A stretch of DNA of 64,000 bases. Source: Cavenderia fasciculata (taxonomy: Eukaryota > Evosea > Eumycetozoa > Acytosteliales > Cavenderiaceae). Made by a program: the position numbers and the translations under genes. Below, piece by piece: positions 37,017 to 47,553 of this stretch. The stretch is taken from NCBI RefSeq assembly GCF_000203815.1, contig NW_004457718.1:372001-436000 (forward strand), read 5' to 3'. Within the stretch, counting starts at the first letter, position 1; each line of letters opens with the position of its first letter. Under the pieces are notes generated by a model. That model was not told the DNA's origin, made no database searches, and worked only from the letters and a program-made list of their open reading frames with translations.

Positions 37017-38317
37017 CTATGGTGTATGTAATTTTTTAGGAAAGGTTGCGGGGGGAATGTCTAGTTGTATTATGTAACCATAATCATCCTGCAACGATGC
37101 GACCGGTTGTTTGTCAACAAATATACTTAGATGCAACAAGTAAATATATTTCAGAGTTGTATTATTATGATTGGTACGTATCTCTTTTAAAGCTTGATAA
37201 ACAAATGGGAGACACTCTTGGAGAACTAAATAATAAATGAATGAATTAGAGACCTGGAAATATATATTTCACACATCGATCAGTACTTACAATAGATTTT
37301 AAAACTAATAAGTGATCTGTTTGTCTTGATGGCATCTAATAGTTTTCGACTCAGTGCAGGAGTTACCGCGATATGGCTAATTGTAAGGTGCTTGATTATG
37401 TTTTTGTTTAATAGTTTGATGACCAATGATAATATTCTGGCACCACCACCACATTTTAGTCTGAGACACTCAAGATTGGGTAACCCGAGTACGAATCGAT
37501 TAAATACTTCTTTATCGTATGTCATTCGATTGGATGCCATTAGTTTGACTGTTTTAATATATGGTGATCCATTCAATACATCACATGATGGTTGAATATC
37601 AACTGGGTGTGCTTTGAAATATATAGAGGTGGTGTAAGTTGATTGCGTTGGATAATGAATGGTAATAATATAATATAATATATATTGTACATACCTATAC
37701 TTTTAACTTGGTATTTATCGATATGTGGAATCATTGATGGCAAACAAATGGGTGTATGAAGTTCTTGGTTGTTTTTAACATTGGCTCCATAGACACAGAA
37801 TCTTGTACTTGCTCTCTCGGCATAGATCATTCTTCCAAATGGAAATGATTCAAAGAAATACTCTGTTATTGTTGTATTCTCTTTTAGGTCTTGATAGATC
37901 AACCCCATAGTTGTACGCGCTTTGACAAAAGAAGAGAGGACAAGAGTGGAGTGAGCATGATAAATATTTATACTCGATAGATAAGATGTTGACATACCTT
38001 GTTCAATTGTGTTATCATCGAAAAGAACATATATTGATAAGTAGGTAACCAACTTTGATTTTTGGATGACTGTTCTTACCCTATTCACCGCTGATTGTAG
38101 TTCCTGTTGACTTCCGACAAAGTCGATCATATCTAGGCATCTTCCCTCACCATTTGAATCCTTAACAAATGCACCCAATGACTTTAGTTCTTCATCAGAC
38201 CTTATTATCTTTTTGTCGTCGTTGTTGTTTGTTTCCATCTTTTGTCTCTTCACATTGATGTCATCATCATCATCAATCACAATAATATTATTGTTATTAT
38301 TATTGTTGTTGTTCTTG

Positions 38318-38369
<52 letters not shown>

Positions 38370-38604
38370 CATTGTTGTCAATTGATCTCTTTTTGTTGTA
38401 AAGATTTGCCATGACATCATTTACAACTTGCAAGACATCTATTTGATTGTCCAACATGAAATAGACAGAACATTGAGCAATGTGATTGTTGAGTGTTGCA
38501 GTATCACATAGTTGACTATCACATAACGGACATTTGTTATCTTTGAATGTTTTGAATTGTTTGGTGATAGAATGATATTTATCTGTCTCTTTTGTTGTTG
38601 TCAT
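37017..38604 (-). CDS. C2HC-finger/LRR family, copy E (intact)
   Basis: Four exons: 37998-38604, 37695-37919, 37291-37611, 37017-37225; 453 residues, all phases consistent. Nearly identical to copy D in exons 1-2 and to copy F in exon 4 end. Differences include one extra codon in exon 3 (LKCGGG), one extra codon near the C-terminus (IIQLDIP) and a distinct poly-Asn run with an inserted Lys. Finger at C25, C28, H41, C45. Exons are more conserved than intron lengths, and all three copies keep an open frame, which argues for purifying selection or very recent origin. Its divergent neighbour is the intact GIY-YIG-like gene. Confidence 0.82.
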
Positions 38605-38857
38605 CTTCTTTGTAATTTGAAATAATCAATTAATTGTTCAACAAATATTGGTTATGTTTGAAAAAGTAATCTTTTTTAATTTCTACAAGACAGGTGTTGA
38701 TTTTTTTTTTTGAACAAAACAATGTACACAGAATCAGTGATTGATCAAAAAAAAAATTAAATAATAATATCTGTTTTGTTCAAAAAAAAAAATCAAAAGT
38801 CTGGGTTCTTGGTTTGATCGCTTCACAAGATAATTATCTTAATAATTAGTGTTCAAA
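38605..38857. repeat. Spacer with 23-bp foldback at the duplication edge
   Basis: 38605-38721 is shared with copies D and F. The stretch 38699-38721 (ga, T11, gaacaaaaca) is exactly complementary to 38772-38794 with a 50-base loop. The second arm is not found beside D or F, so the foldback marks where the duplicated block ends. Confidence 0.85.
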
Positions 38858-39391
38858 ATGCAAATTATTTTAGTAGTGGTAGGCCTAGTTTTCGTCTCTT
38901 TCGTTTCAGCATTACCTTTGGCGATGCAACCTCCTCCTGGTGCTCTCTGCGCTATGCCGAATCCAACAATACGAAGACCTCGTGCGTTTATACCAAATGC
39001 AAATGGTGCGGGATGGCACTGTTCAGCGAGAGGAGTAGAAGCGCCTGCGGCACCTGGTGTGTATGTTTTGGGTCTACTTAACGGTCCCAACATAGACATA
39101 GCCTACATCGGACAATCATCGGTAAGTCTTGAAAGTAGACTCGCCTATCAAGAAGGAGCAAGAAATATAGGCATTTGGAATGCTTATTGTTTTTTTCGAC
39201 TTGCACCATTCGCTGGGGGTGGTCACAACCATTTCCCATATTTAGCAGAAGCCTACCTAATGTCAAGGATCTCAGCACCTCAAAACAACCAGTGGCTTGG
39301 TGGAACAAGAATTGGATATGACAACGTTGTCCCTATCTTGCCTCCCATAAACATTGTTCCTCTTTTTGCTAATTTGCTTCAATGCCTCTAA
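38858..39391 (+). CDS. Secreted GIY-YIG-like protein, copy 3 (intact)
   Basis: 177 residues from the ATG at 38858. A signal peptide (MQIILVVVGLVFVSFVSALP) precedes a Pro-rich linker and a GIY-YIG-type domain: GVY at 67-69 (APGVYVLGLLNG), YIG at 83-85 (IAYIGQSS), Arg94 (LESRL), and Glu131 in YLAEAYLMSRI. Order and spacing match the GIY-YIG core (two strands with GVY and YIG, helix with Arg, later helix with the metal-binding Glu), so a secreted endonuclease fold is the best guess; activity is not proven. Two Cys in the N-terminal part (C31, C55) could form a disulfide. GC-rich codons relative to neighbours. The broken copies at 10.1 and 13.0 kb are divergent paralogues. Confidence 0.72.
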   Translation: MQIILVVVGLVFVSFVSALPLAMQPPPGALCAMPNPTIRRPRAFIPNANGAGWHCSARGVEAPAAPGVYVLGLLNGPNIDIAYIGQSSVSLESRLAYQEGARNIGIWNAYCFFRLAPFAGGGHNHFPYLAEAYLMSRISAPQNNQWLGGTRIGYDNVVPILPPINIVPLFANLLQCL

Positions 39392-39962
39392 ATAAATGAT
39401 ATTTATTTAAATAAACAATGAAAACAGTACCAGCAAATTATAATGTTCATAATATTTATTCTTCTTCTTTTGATTTTGACTTTTCACATATATGTTTTTC
39501 TTTTAACTATTTGACATCATATTAGTTGTTGAATTAATTGATAATAGCTACCACTACCACCGGCTTGATTGATTGGTTTAGCCAATTCTTTGGTAATATC
39601 TACACCACCCAATTCTAAGCTACGTAGAGATGGCATGTTGGATGACCATTATAAATAGGTGCTGCATGTGATATTCACATGGTGTCCCTAGTCTAACAAC
39701 TTGCAGAGTTGACTCTCAGTTCTTGATAATATACTCTCCCAAATAAATTGGTGAGCGAGAGTGGGTGTTAACATCCCCCAGTGAGTGTCAACTGAAGAAC
39801 TTGATGTGATAGATGAATGAAAAACATATTGATCTAAATGTTTTTCGAACTCTTACAAATGCATTTCTAGAGTTAATCTTGTTAAATATCTTCTTGTCGA
39901 GTGTCTCTCTAACGAGAAAAGACGTGATATTGAATAGTTTGGGTATAATCCATATGTAAGGT
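39392..39962. other. Intergenic with a short LRR-like relic
   Basis: Mostly non-coding. On the minus strand 39517-39636 encodes MPSLRSLELGGVDITKELAK and 19 further codons to a TGA, which looks like the last exon of an LRR/FNIP-type protein left behind by rearrangement. No matching upstream exons are seen. Confidence 0.4.
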
Positions 39963-40514
39963 TTACATTGATGGGTTTTTATTGATTGCTTTGAAGAAAA
40001 TCTTGGATTGTTGTTCTATATCATTATCTTTTTCTCTATTTGTTGGAGCAGGTCGTGGTCTTTTTTGAGCTGCAAATGTTACCGGTTTGGTAACTTGCTT
40101 GTTTACTAAAAGGTCAAGTTTGTTGGTTTGGGATTGGAGAGTTGGTGTTTGACTAGATCGAATACTAAAATCTAACAAGCTTTTTTTTAGAGTCTGAAAT
40201 AATCTTTGTTGTGGTTGGTGAGCTTGAATACATTTGGTGTCTTGGATATCACAGAAAATAGGGGGTGGGCACCAAACAGGTGGTTGATGATTTAAGAGAC
40301 TTTCGCTGTAACGTACACATGTTTTACATTGAACTTTTGTTAGACCGTTGCCCTTCCAAATAGGGTGATCGCACATTGACTCCATAAATTCATTGTATTC
40401 GTCATTGTATTCGCATTCTTGTGAGGGATTGAGGTTTGAATCGAACTTACATTCAATTGCAAGAGATCCCAAAAGCCCGACTAGAATTAGAAGGGCGATA
40501 ATTAACGCTTTCAT
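39963..40514 (-). CDS. Secreted Cys-containing protein of unknown function
   Basis: 183 residues from the ATG at 40512-40514. Signal peptide MKALIIALLILVGLLGSLA. The mature N-terminal half has paired Cys (CKFDSNLNPSQEC, MCDHPIWKG, VQCKTCVRY, WCPPPIFCDIQDTKC), suggesting four disulfides. The C-terminal half is Cys-free, Ser/Thr/Gln-rich and then basic. No domain recognised. Start choice: the upstream in-frame codons lack an ATG. Confidence 0.7.
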   Translation of the reverse strand: MKALIIALLILVGLLGSLAIECKFDSNLNPSQECEYNDEYNEFMESMCDHPIWKGNGLTKVQCKTCVRYSESLLNHQPPVWCPPPIFCDIQDTKCIQAHQPQQRLFQTLKKSLLDFSIRSSQTPTLQSQTNKLDLLVNKQVTKPVTFAAQKRPRPAPTNREKDNDIEQQSKIFFKAINKNPSM

Positions 40515-40727
40515 TATTTGTTTCAAATTTATGACAAACCAATAAAATGATCACCAAGCGTTGTTCTGCACCTTCAAATTGTCGTTGTGATATTCAAAAA
40601 AAAAGTGTATTCATACCAACAATATTAATTTACAAAAACAAAGTAATCAGGTTATTATATTGTTATTATTATATTATTATTGTTATTATTATTATTATTA
40701 TTGTTCTTGTTGTTATTATCAATTGAA

Positions 40728-42115
40728 GAGAATGAATTGGTTTCAGTATCATCTGATCATACTATTATCATTTGGAAAAGAGTATGATTATATAAGAGAA
40801 TATATAATATAGAATAGAGATATGTATATTAACATTCATTCAATCATTTTCTATTTTAGAATGAAAATACTCTATTTTGATTAAAGAAACATTAAAAGGA
40901 CATAGTGATAGTGTAACATCATGTTCAATTGTTAGAAATGATAGAGATGGATCATTGTTGTTGTGTTCTACATCGACAGATAATACAGTAAAGATTTGGA
41001 AGAGATGCTGGTGTTGATCAACCTGCAAAACAACAAGAGCAGGAGGAGGATGGTGAAGAGGAGGGTGGTGGTATTGATACCAACACATTGATATATTCGT
41101 TAAAGAGTTCATCGATTACTGGTGTCAAGTCATTGTCTTCAAAGGGACATATATTCAATGTTAGCGAGACGACCAAGGTCAAGGTGATTGTCTTGTTAGA
41201 GTCGGTCATGTCCGGTCACGAAGACTGGGTGTACAGCGTCTCATGGTATCCCGTCAACAAGGACGATGGTACGCAAGAGATGTGTTTGGTGTCGTCGTCG
41301 ACAACGGACAAGACTATGATTGTCTGGCGTCCCGATCCAAAGAGCGGTGTGTGGATGGACGAGGTGCGTATTGGAGACATGGGTGGCAACATCCTCGGTC
41401 TCTATGGTGCCGTCTTTTCACCAACTGGAGAGTACCTATTATCACACGGATACAATGGTGCATTCCATCTTTGGGGTAACGAGAATCATCATAACAACAA
41501 CAACAATAACAACAACTCAAGTAGAGCAGTATGGAGACCAGAGATTATAACATCGGGTCATTTTGGTCCTGTTCAAGATCTCATGTGGGCACCCGATTAC
41601 AACTACTTTATCTCTTGCTCAACTGACCGCACGCTTAGATTGTAGAGTGAGTGGGATTCATCACAAAACCAGGATCGTGTAAAGGGATGGTTCGAGATTG
41701 CACGTCCACAAATCCACGGATACGATCTTGAATGCTTCACCTTTATCCACGGCAAGAACCATGCCATCGTGTCGGGTGCCGAAGAAAAGATCTTGCGTGT
41801 GTTTTTGGGCTCACAAAACTTTATCGATACAGTTGGATATCTCGGGCGTCGTCTATGAAGATGACGGACAGATGCGTCCAGCTGCTGCCAACCAGCCATC
41901 TCTGGTCTCTCCAACAAGCCATTCTTTACCACCGCGCAACAAGACGGTGCGACTGACGGACAAGAAATGATGATCGCCGCCACCATGGCCGAGGACAATG
42001 AAACTCACCGTCGTCCAACTCGCCTTTTCACACGACAACCGATACCTTCTCGGCGTGTCACGTGATCGTATGTGGTCGTTGTGGCGTCGCACTTCTGATG
42101 AAACCAACCCGTATG
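40728..42115 (+). pseudogene. elp2: Elongator complex subunit 2 (Elp2) pseudogene
   Basis: A chain of WD40 segments typical of Elp2 is present in order: ELVSVSSDHTIIIWKR (40735-40785), an intron, LKGHSDSVTSCSI and STDNTVKIWKR (about 40890-41005), then the long well-kept block 41088-41640 with MSGHEDWVYSVSWYPV, TDKTMIVWRPDPKSGVWMDE, VRIGDMGGNILGLYGAVFSP, HGYNGAFHLWG and SGHFGPVQDLMWAPDYNYF. A TAG interrupts RTLRL*SEWDSS at 41643-41645, though the frame goes on with [20 protein letters not shown] to about 41857, where it shifts. The C-terminal motif LAFSHDNRYLLGVSRDRMWS is in another frame at about 42020-42080 and the end is lost. Elp2 is a scaffold of the tRNA-modifying Elongator complex. GC-rich codons here contrast with the AT-rich surroundings, as expected for a recently dead housekeeping copy; a working copy presumably lies elsewhere. 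Confidence 0.88.
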
Positions 42116-42136
42116 TCCGAGATATTCACAGACATC

Positions 42137-42167
<31 letters not shown>

Positions 42168-42381
42168 TCTAAAAGATATTATTATTATTATTTATGGGGC
42201 CGAGAATTATAAACAATATCTGGGTGGAGAAAGAGATGGACTAGAAAATACTCAACCACCACACATTCAACCAACAGAAGTGGTAGGTCTCGTTCGTCAA
42301 TTGCTTCTATGCATTTAAAAATAATAACAATAAAACATAAAACCTTTATTACACATTGTTTGTTTTTTATTAAAATGTGAC
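42116..42381. other. Spacer with a short coding relic
   Basis: After an (ATT)n tract, 42195-42315 can be read as GAENYKQYLGGERDGLEN and more, an orphan coding fragment without start. I could not assign it. Confidence 0.3.
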
Positions 42382-45300
42382 TTAGGCAGTGGTTTCCCCA
42401 TTTCCAGTATTGATCAAATCAGATGGATAGGTTGCAAAGTTGAATAGTGTTTTAGAGGTACCTTGTGATTTGTATCCATTGGTTGTTACCAAATTAATGT
42501 AACCATGAGTGTTTGGTTGGCCTTCAGGAACACAACTTCCATAGGTATCGGAATTTCTATCGCACATTCTGGTATTATTAATAAAAAAAAGAGGAAAATA
42601 AGTTAAAAGGACTTGATAAAAAAAAAAAAAAAAAAAAAAAGACTTACTCCATTACTATTATTTCATCCGAGAATGAGATTGGGATTGGCACATCATAAGG
42701 AACATTTACCATACCTTTTGTAGTTCTAATCTGATAAAACGCTAGATGGGTTGAGGTTAGAGACAAAGCAACTTGAATATCATTTATCTTTTGGGCAACG
42801 AAGCTTTGGTACTTTTGACTGAATGATTGGATTTTGTTGGTAGGAGCGAGTGAGGTTTGGTAACTTTTAACAAAGGTGTCAAATTGGTACAGGACTTGTG
42901 CTTCGGTGAGTGGAGTATCTTGGGATATCAGTTCAGGTTGGAATGGCAGGTCAATACGGCTCACCTTGGAATAGTTTGGTGGGGTTCTTGCAGAGTCGGC
43001 TTTTACTTGTACCATTTTGGTTCCCAAAGATCCGATTAGATTGACAGATATCAAAGGTACTATGCCAATCTGGATAGGGCTTGGCACGTAGTTTACACTA
43101 CCAATAACTTTAATGTACCCAACGTCTGGGTAGATTGCAGGAATTGGTTGTATAGTGTCATATCCAATGATGATTGGCTCGGGGGTTGGAGTAGGCGATG
43201 GAGTGGGTTCGGTAGATCCGCTTCCTCCAGTGGTTGTTGAGCCGCCTGTAGTGGTGGTTGGATCACTCGTGGTAGATCCATCCCCTCCAGTGGTGGTAGA
43301 GGTAGTGGTGACAGTCGGACTGTCGGTGATAGTGGTTCCATCTGATGCGGTGGTGGTGGTGGTGGTGGTGGTGGTAGAGTTGATTGGAGGGTATCCATAA
43401 ATGGGAGATATTATTGGTTGGAAAATATAACCACGCGAGTACTTTTGGGTGTTCATGTGGATGATCAACTGGTCGATGTACAGGGTGGCATTCAAGGGGA
43501 CCAAGGATTGAGTGGTGACGTTCCAGCTATATATAAAGATTGAACCGATCTCCCAATCACCAAAAGGCATGTCAGTTCTAACAGAGTGTTGGCATCCGTC
43601 GGAAGTGCACTGGTGATTGATGGCGAGATTAATGCGGGACACGTTGAACAAGCCGTCATCCACAGTCTTGTTGACAAGGTTGTACATGACAATGGTCAAG
43701 TTGGAGAGCATGAATTTTTCTTGAAGGGTAAAACTCTTGGGCTTTGACGACTCGTAGTTGAAAATAATATTTATCTTGTCCAGCAGGGGATTGGTATTTT
43801 TTTCAACACCAGTTTTGATATATGATATATATGCTAAAAATAAAAGAAAGAAATAATAAAAATGGAATGAGAATAAATAAAATTAATATTTTGTCATTAA
43901 AAATAATTAAATTAAATTAAAACGATCGATTTACATTGCCACCAGAGTTCTTTGTAGGTTGTAACATTAATGGCTTCTCCAGTCAACATGTCAGACATTG
44001 AAATATTCTTTGGCAAAACCCAGTTTTCAGGAATAATGTTGTAGAGCAAATCAATCTTGAAGTCAACTGGCACAGGACGAGTATCAACAGTTAGAGCCCA
44101 TCCTCCTAAAATAAATTAAACAAAAACATACATATTAAAATGGTTATTCGATTGAAATTGAATAATAATAATAAGTGATTGAATTTTTTTAAATTTAAAT
44201 AATTACCAAATGATGAAGGGGCATTGATATCTGGGCCAAAACTTCCCGGAGCACCACCTTTGACAATCAGTTTTCCTTTCATTGACGAAGCCTCATAGGC
44301 TGATTGGGTCTTTTGAGAGACAGAGTTCTCGTTACTTCCTTGGTACGAAGCACCACCTCCACCATAGGGTGTGGAGATATCAACAGACGTTGAGATTTGG
44401 GCACACTTGGACAGTTCTGATTCATCTTTGTTTTCGAGCTTTGAGGTGACAACGTTGGTAATTACTTCGAGGGATCCGCCCAATTGAGCAGCCTTGTAGT
44501 AGAAAGAACCAAACTTTTCGACAAAGGAATACATGTCGGAAAGGGTGAATACTTTGGACAAGGCTTGTACGAAATTGGTGTGGAAACGAATGGCATTTCT
44601 GGCTACATTGGAGATGTAACATTTGTATTTGGTAGATATGGTCTTTCCTCCGTTTTCTTGTTGCAGGGTTTTCGACTGCTTCGTAGATTCAGACTGACTG
44701 TAGGCAGCGGTAACAGAGGCACTGTACCCACCGGCTTTACCACTTGCAGCAAAAGAGGCACTCATTTCGGTTTCCTTGGCAAATTCTCTTTGCAACATCG
44801 ATGATGTATCAAAAATACGCGATTGGGAATCATATGAACACTTTGGCGACATATCGGCATAGAACTCTAGTGGAATACTAAAAAATAAAAATAACAAAAA
44901 AGGTTACATTAGTTATTGAGGATTCGATGATAATTATAATTGTATTATTAATATTGTTGTTTGTTTATACCTACCTATATACTTTATTTCTATTGAAATC
45001 CTGGATAGTTGTAAATGTAGCATTGGGGCAATACCCGAAATCAAATATGATTGTTGGCAATTCTTCACCCGTTTTGATGTCGATACCGTGGGAAAGATGC
45101 GACAGACCTGGTAAAGAATAGGTGTATTGATTGTTGATGAGGTACCCTACAGAATCCAAACGTGGAAAATCATTTGAAATTGGCTCTATTTGAGAACTGC
45201 ATCTAGTACCAAGGTAGGCATAGCAATCTTGAATGCAGCTTTCTGGTTGTTCATTACAAACACCATCACCACAAATTGGATTGATTGTAGACGATAGTTT

Positions 45301-46982
45301 TTCTTTCAAAGGGCAAGTATTTTCTTCATCAGAATCTTTAATACCATCATTGCATACTATAAATAAAATAAAAAAAAAAAAAAAGGACAATTTAATTAGA
45401 TTTGATTGATAGAGTTGGTCGATTGTTTCAAATAATTATTACCATTTAAAGAAAAGAAAGGTTCAAAAACATTTTTACCACTCTTGTCAAGTACCTTGAT
45501 TTCCAAATCGGAAAAAGAGGATGCTGGGGTCAAAATATCTAGTTTAAGAATGTTGACAACGCTTGGTACGACTCTCATCTCGTGAACTTGGGTCATGTTT
45601 TCAGTGATAAAACTAGCATCGATTTTGACTTGGTGATTGATTGAAAGAACAACTCCAACATTTCTTCCATTAATAACAAATCTATAGAAAGAGTCGGTTT
45701 CAACCTTGAAATAGGTTAGGATATTACCAAAACTACTTGTTGGGCTATTGTAATTGGTAAAACCTATGTTTGAAAAAAAAAAAAAAAAAATATTATTATT
45801 ATTATTATACCATGTAAGCGAGGGTGTTTTAAATGGATTGACTATACTTACTGAGTTCACGAAGTGGAGAAGGGAATCCATCCACGACACATGAGTGACT
45901 GGGAATGGTTTTGCCAGTGGTTTCGAGGAAGGGGCAATTGGAGTACATTACCCACTTGGCGCCATTGAATTGACAAGATTTACAGTCGGACGGACAGGTA
46001 AGACATGACTCTTGCGACTCACAGATTCCGTTTGAGTTACACTTGGTTTTAGAGGGTCCGCTTGGAGTTGTTGCTGGGGGAACGATATCGGTAGCACTTG
46101 GAATGGCAGGGACGGAGGGACAGCTGGGGACTTTGTTGCATACTGAAACCATGTCAGTCCAGAGACCACTAGCCGAAAGAAGAGCCTGGTTCGACGAGCT
46201 GCACGATACACCGGCACCGGTGATATTGGTTTGACGGAATACAACATCGGCAGAGTTCTCCAATACAATATCAGTGTTGGAATTGCATGTTATTCTTGAC
46301 TTGGTGAAAGAGGAGGATGAGCCCGTGGCTAGAATTGCACCAGCTTTATCTTTTGCCGTGTTACCAATAAAGGTACAGTTGATACAGTTGAGTGCGTTGC
46401 CATGGAAATAAATTGCTCCACCGACGTGTGCCTTGTTTGAATAAAATCCAACATTTGTCATATGCATCGTCGAACCTTTTCCATTGATGGCGCCGCCGTT
46501 CATTGCCAAGCAATTGATAAAGACGATTCCATAAAGCGACAACGTGGAGTTGGTCACAGTCAGACCATTTGAAATTTGTTGGCAATCAACAACAGATTGT
46601 TGTCTTGGTTCCAAAGTACTATTAATTATTATTATTATTAATATGAGAAAAAGAAATGTTAATATCTATATATATTAAATATATCGATCACATGATCGTT
46701 GAGATAACCATACCGAATTTCAAGAGTAGTATTGAATATTTCCAATTCACGATTTAAATCACCATTGTAGATTGACTGCTTGAGAATGATAGATATCAAT
46801 GAGGATGAAGGTGGAAGAAGTGAAACTTGTTGTAAAGCTTGTTTGATGGATCTGCAAGGTGCGTCAACAGGTCCACATCTGTTGTAAAATGGTTTCGATG
46901 GATCGACATGAATGTCATAACCTCTGCATAATCCTACAAAGATAGTTAGTAGTACTAGCACTACTACTATTCTATTTTTCAT
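42382..46982 (-). CDS. Secreted beta-helix + MACPF protein 1
   Basis: Eight exons: 46714-46982, 45852-46618, 45443-45763, 44975-45356, 44207-44877, 43935-44105, 42648-43833, 42382-42568; 1317 residues, all phases consistent. Signal peptide (MKNRIVVVLVLLTIFVGLCR), then a right-handed beta-helix-like region (FINCLAMNGGAINGKG, SNKAHVGGAIYFHG, CTFIGNTAKDKAGAI) of the kind in pectate-lyase-fold and Pmp proteins, short Cys-rich modules (CNSNGICESQESCLTCPSDC; CGDGVCNEQPESCIQDC), and a MACPF domain from about residue 580 with the signature at 702-714 (FGSFYYKAAQLGG). A Thr/Ser/Pro-rich stalk (about 43140-43400) precedes a C-terminal domain. MACPF proteins oligomerise on membranes, many forming pores; others act in adhesion. 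The alternating beta-helix suggests target binding. No transmembrane anchor. Divergent from the paralogue at 47.6 kb. Confidence 0.85.
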
Positions 46983-47553
46983 ATTATATTAATAATTTAA
47001 CTAACTCTATCTATTACTATTGCTACTACTATTACTACTATTAATGCTATTGAGAAAGGAGAGTTTGTCTAAAGCACCCAACCATTCCTAAGATGCTTGG
47101 GTAGGCGCCTCGAATCAGAAGAGAAGCATCTACTAATGGGGAGATTGTTGATCTCGCAACAAACTCTGTATCATGCTAAACTCTTGCATCATGCTTCCCC
47201 AACCACCTGATTCGCTATTTCATTGGTTTCGTTTAGATTTTTTTGGAGGTACGCAACGAAACAAACCAACAGTGCATCTGATTGGACAAAAAAAAAAATG
47301 ATGAACATCACTTTGAAACTATCTTCAAAACTTACTTACTTTTAGTTTCAAAGTGGGATGTTCATCATTTTTTTTTGTCCAATCAGATGCACTGTTGGTT
47401 TGTTTCATTGCGCCTACCTCGTGCGAGCTCTAACTCCAATATCTTCGACGTTGTAACAAAAAGTTTGGTGGGAAAGAAAATAAGTGATTAAGTTCCTCAT
47501 TCCTTTCAGCAGTCGTCGTAGATAGATATAATTAATTATTTAAAGTAGTAAAA
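46983..47553. promoter_or_regulatory. Bidirectional intergenic region of the MACPF pair
   Basis: About 570 bases between the start codons of two divergent paralogues, so it must contain both promoters. It holds the long foldback listed next and a weaker inverted pair (cgaatcag near 47111, ctgattcg near 47207). No open frame. Confidence 0.6.
47247..47419. repeat. Long foldback (arms about 70 bp) between MACPF genes
   Basis: The left arm, about 47255-47320, ending in catcactttgaaact, is complementary to the right arm, about 47344-47408, starting agtttcaaagtgggatg, around a loop of about 23 bases. Pairing is nearly perfect over at least 60 bp (e.g. accaacagtgcatctgattg against caatcagatgcactgttggt), with an imperfect outer extension (aggtacgcaacgaaac against gtttcattgcgcctacct). 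RNA from either strand would form a long hairpin. Confidence 0.92.
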
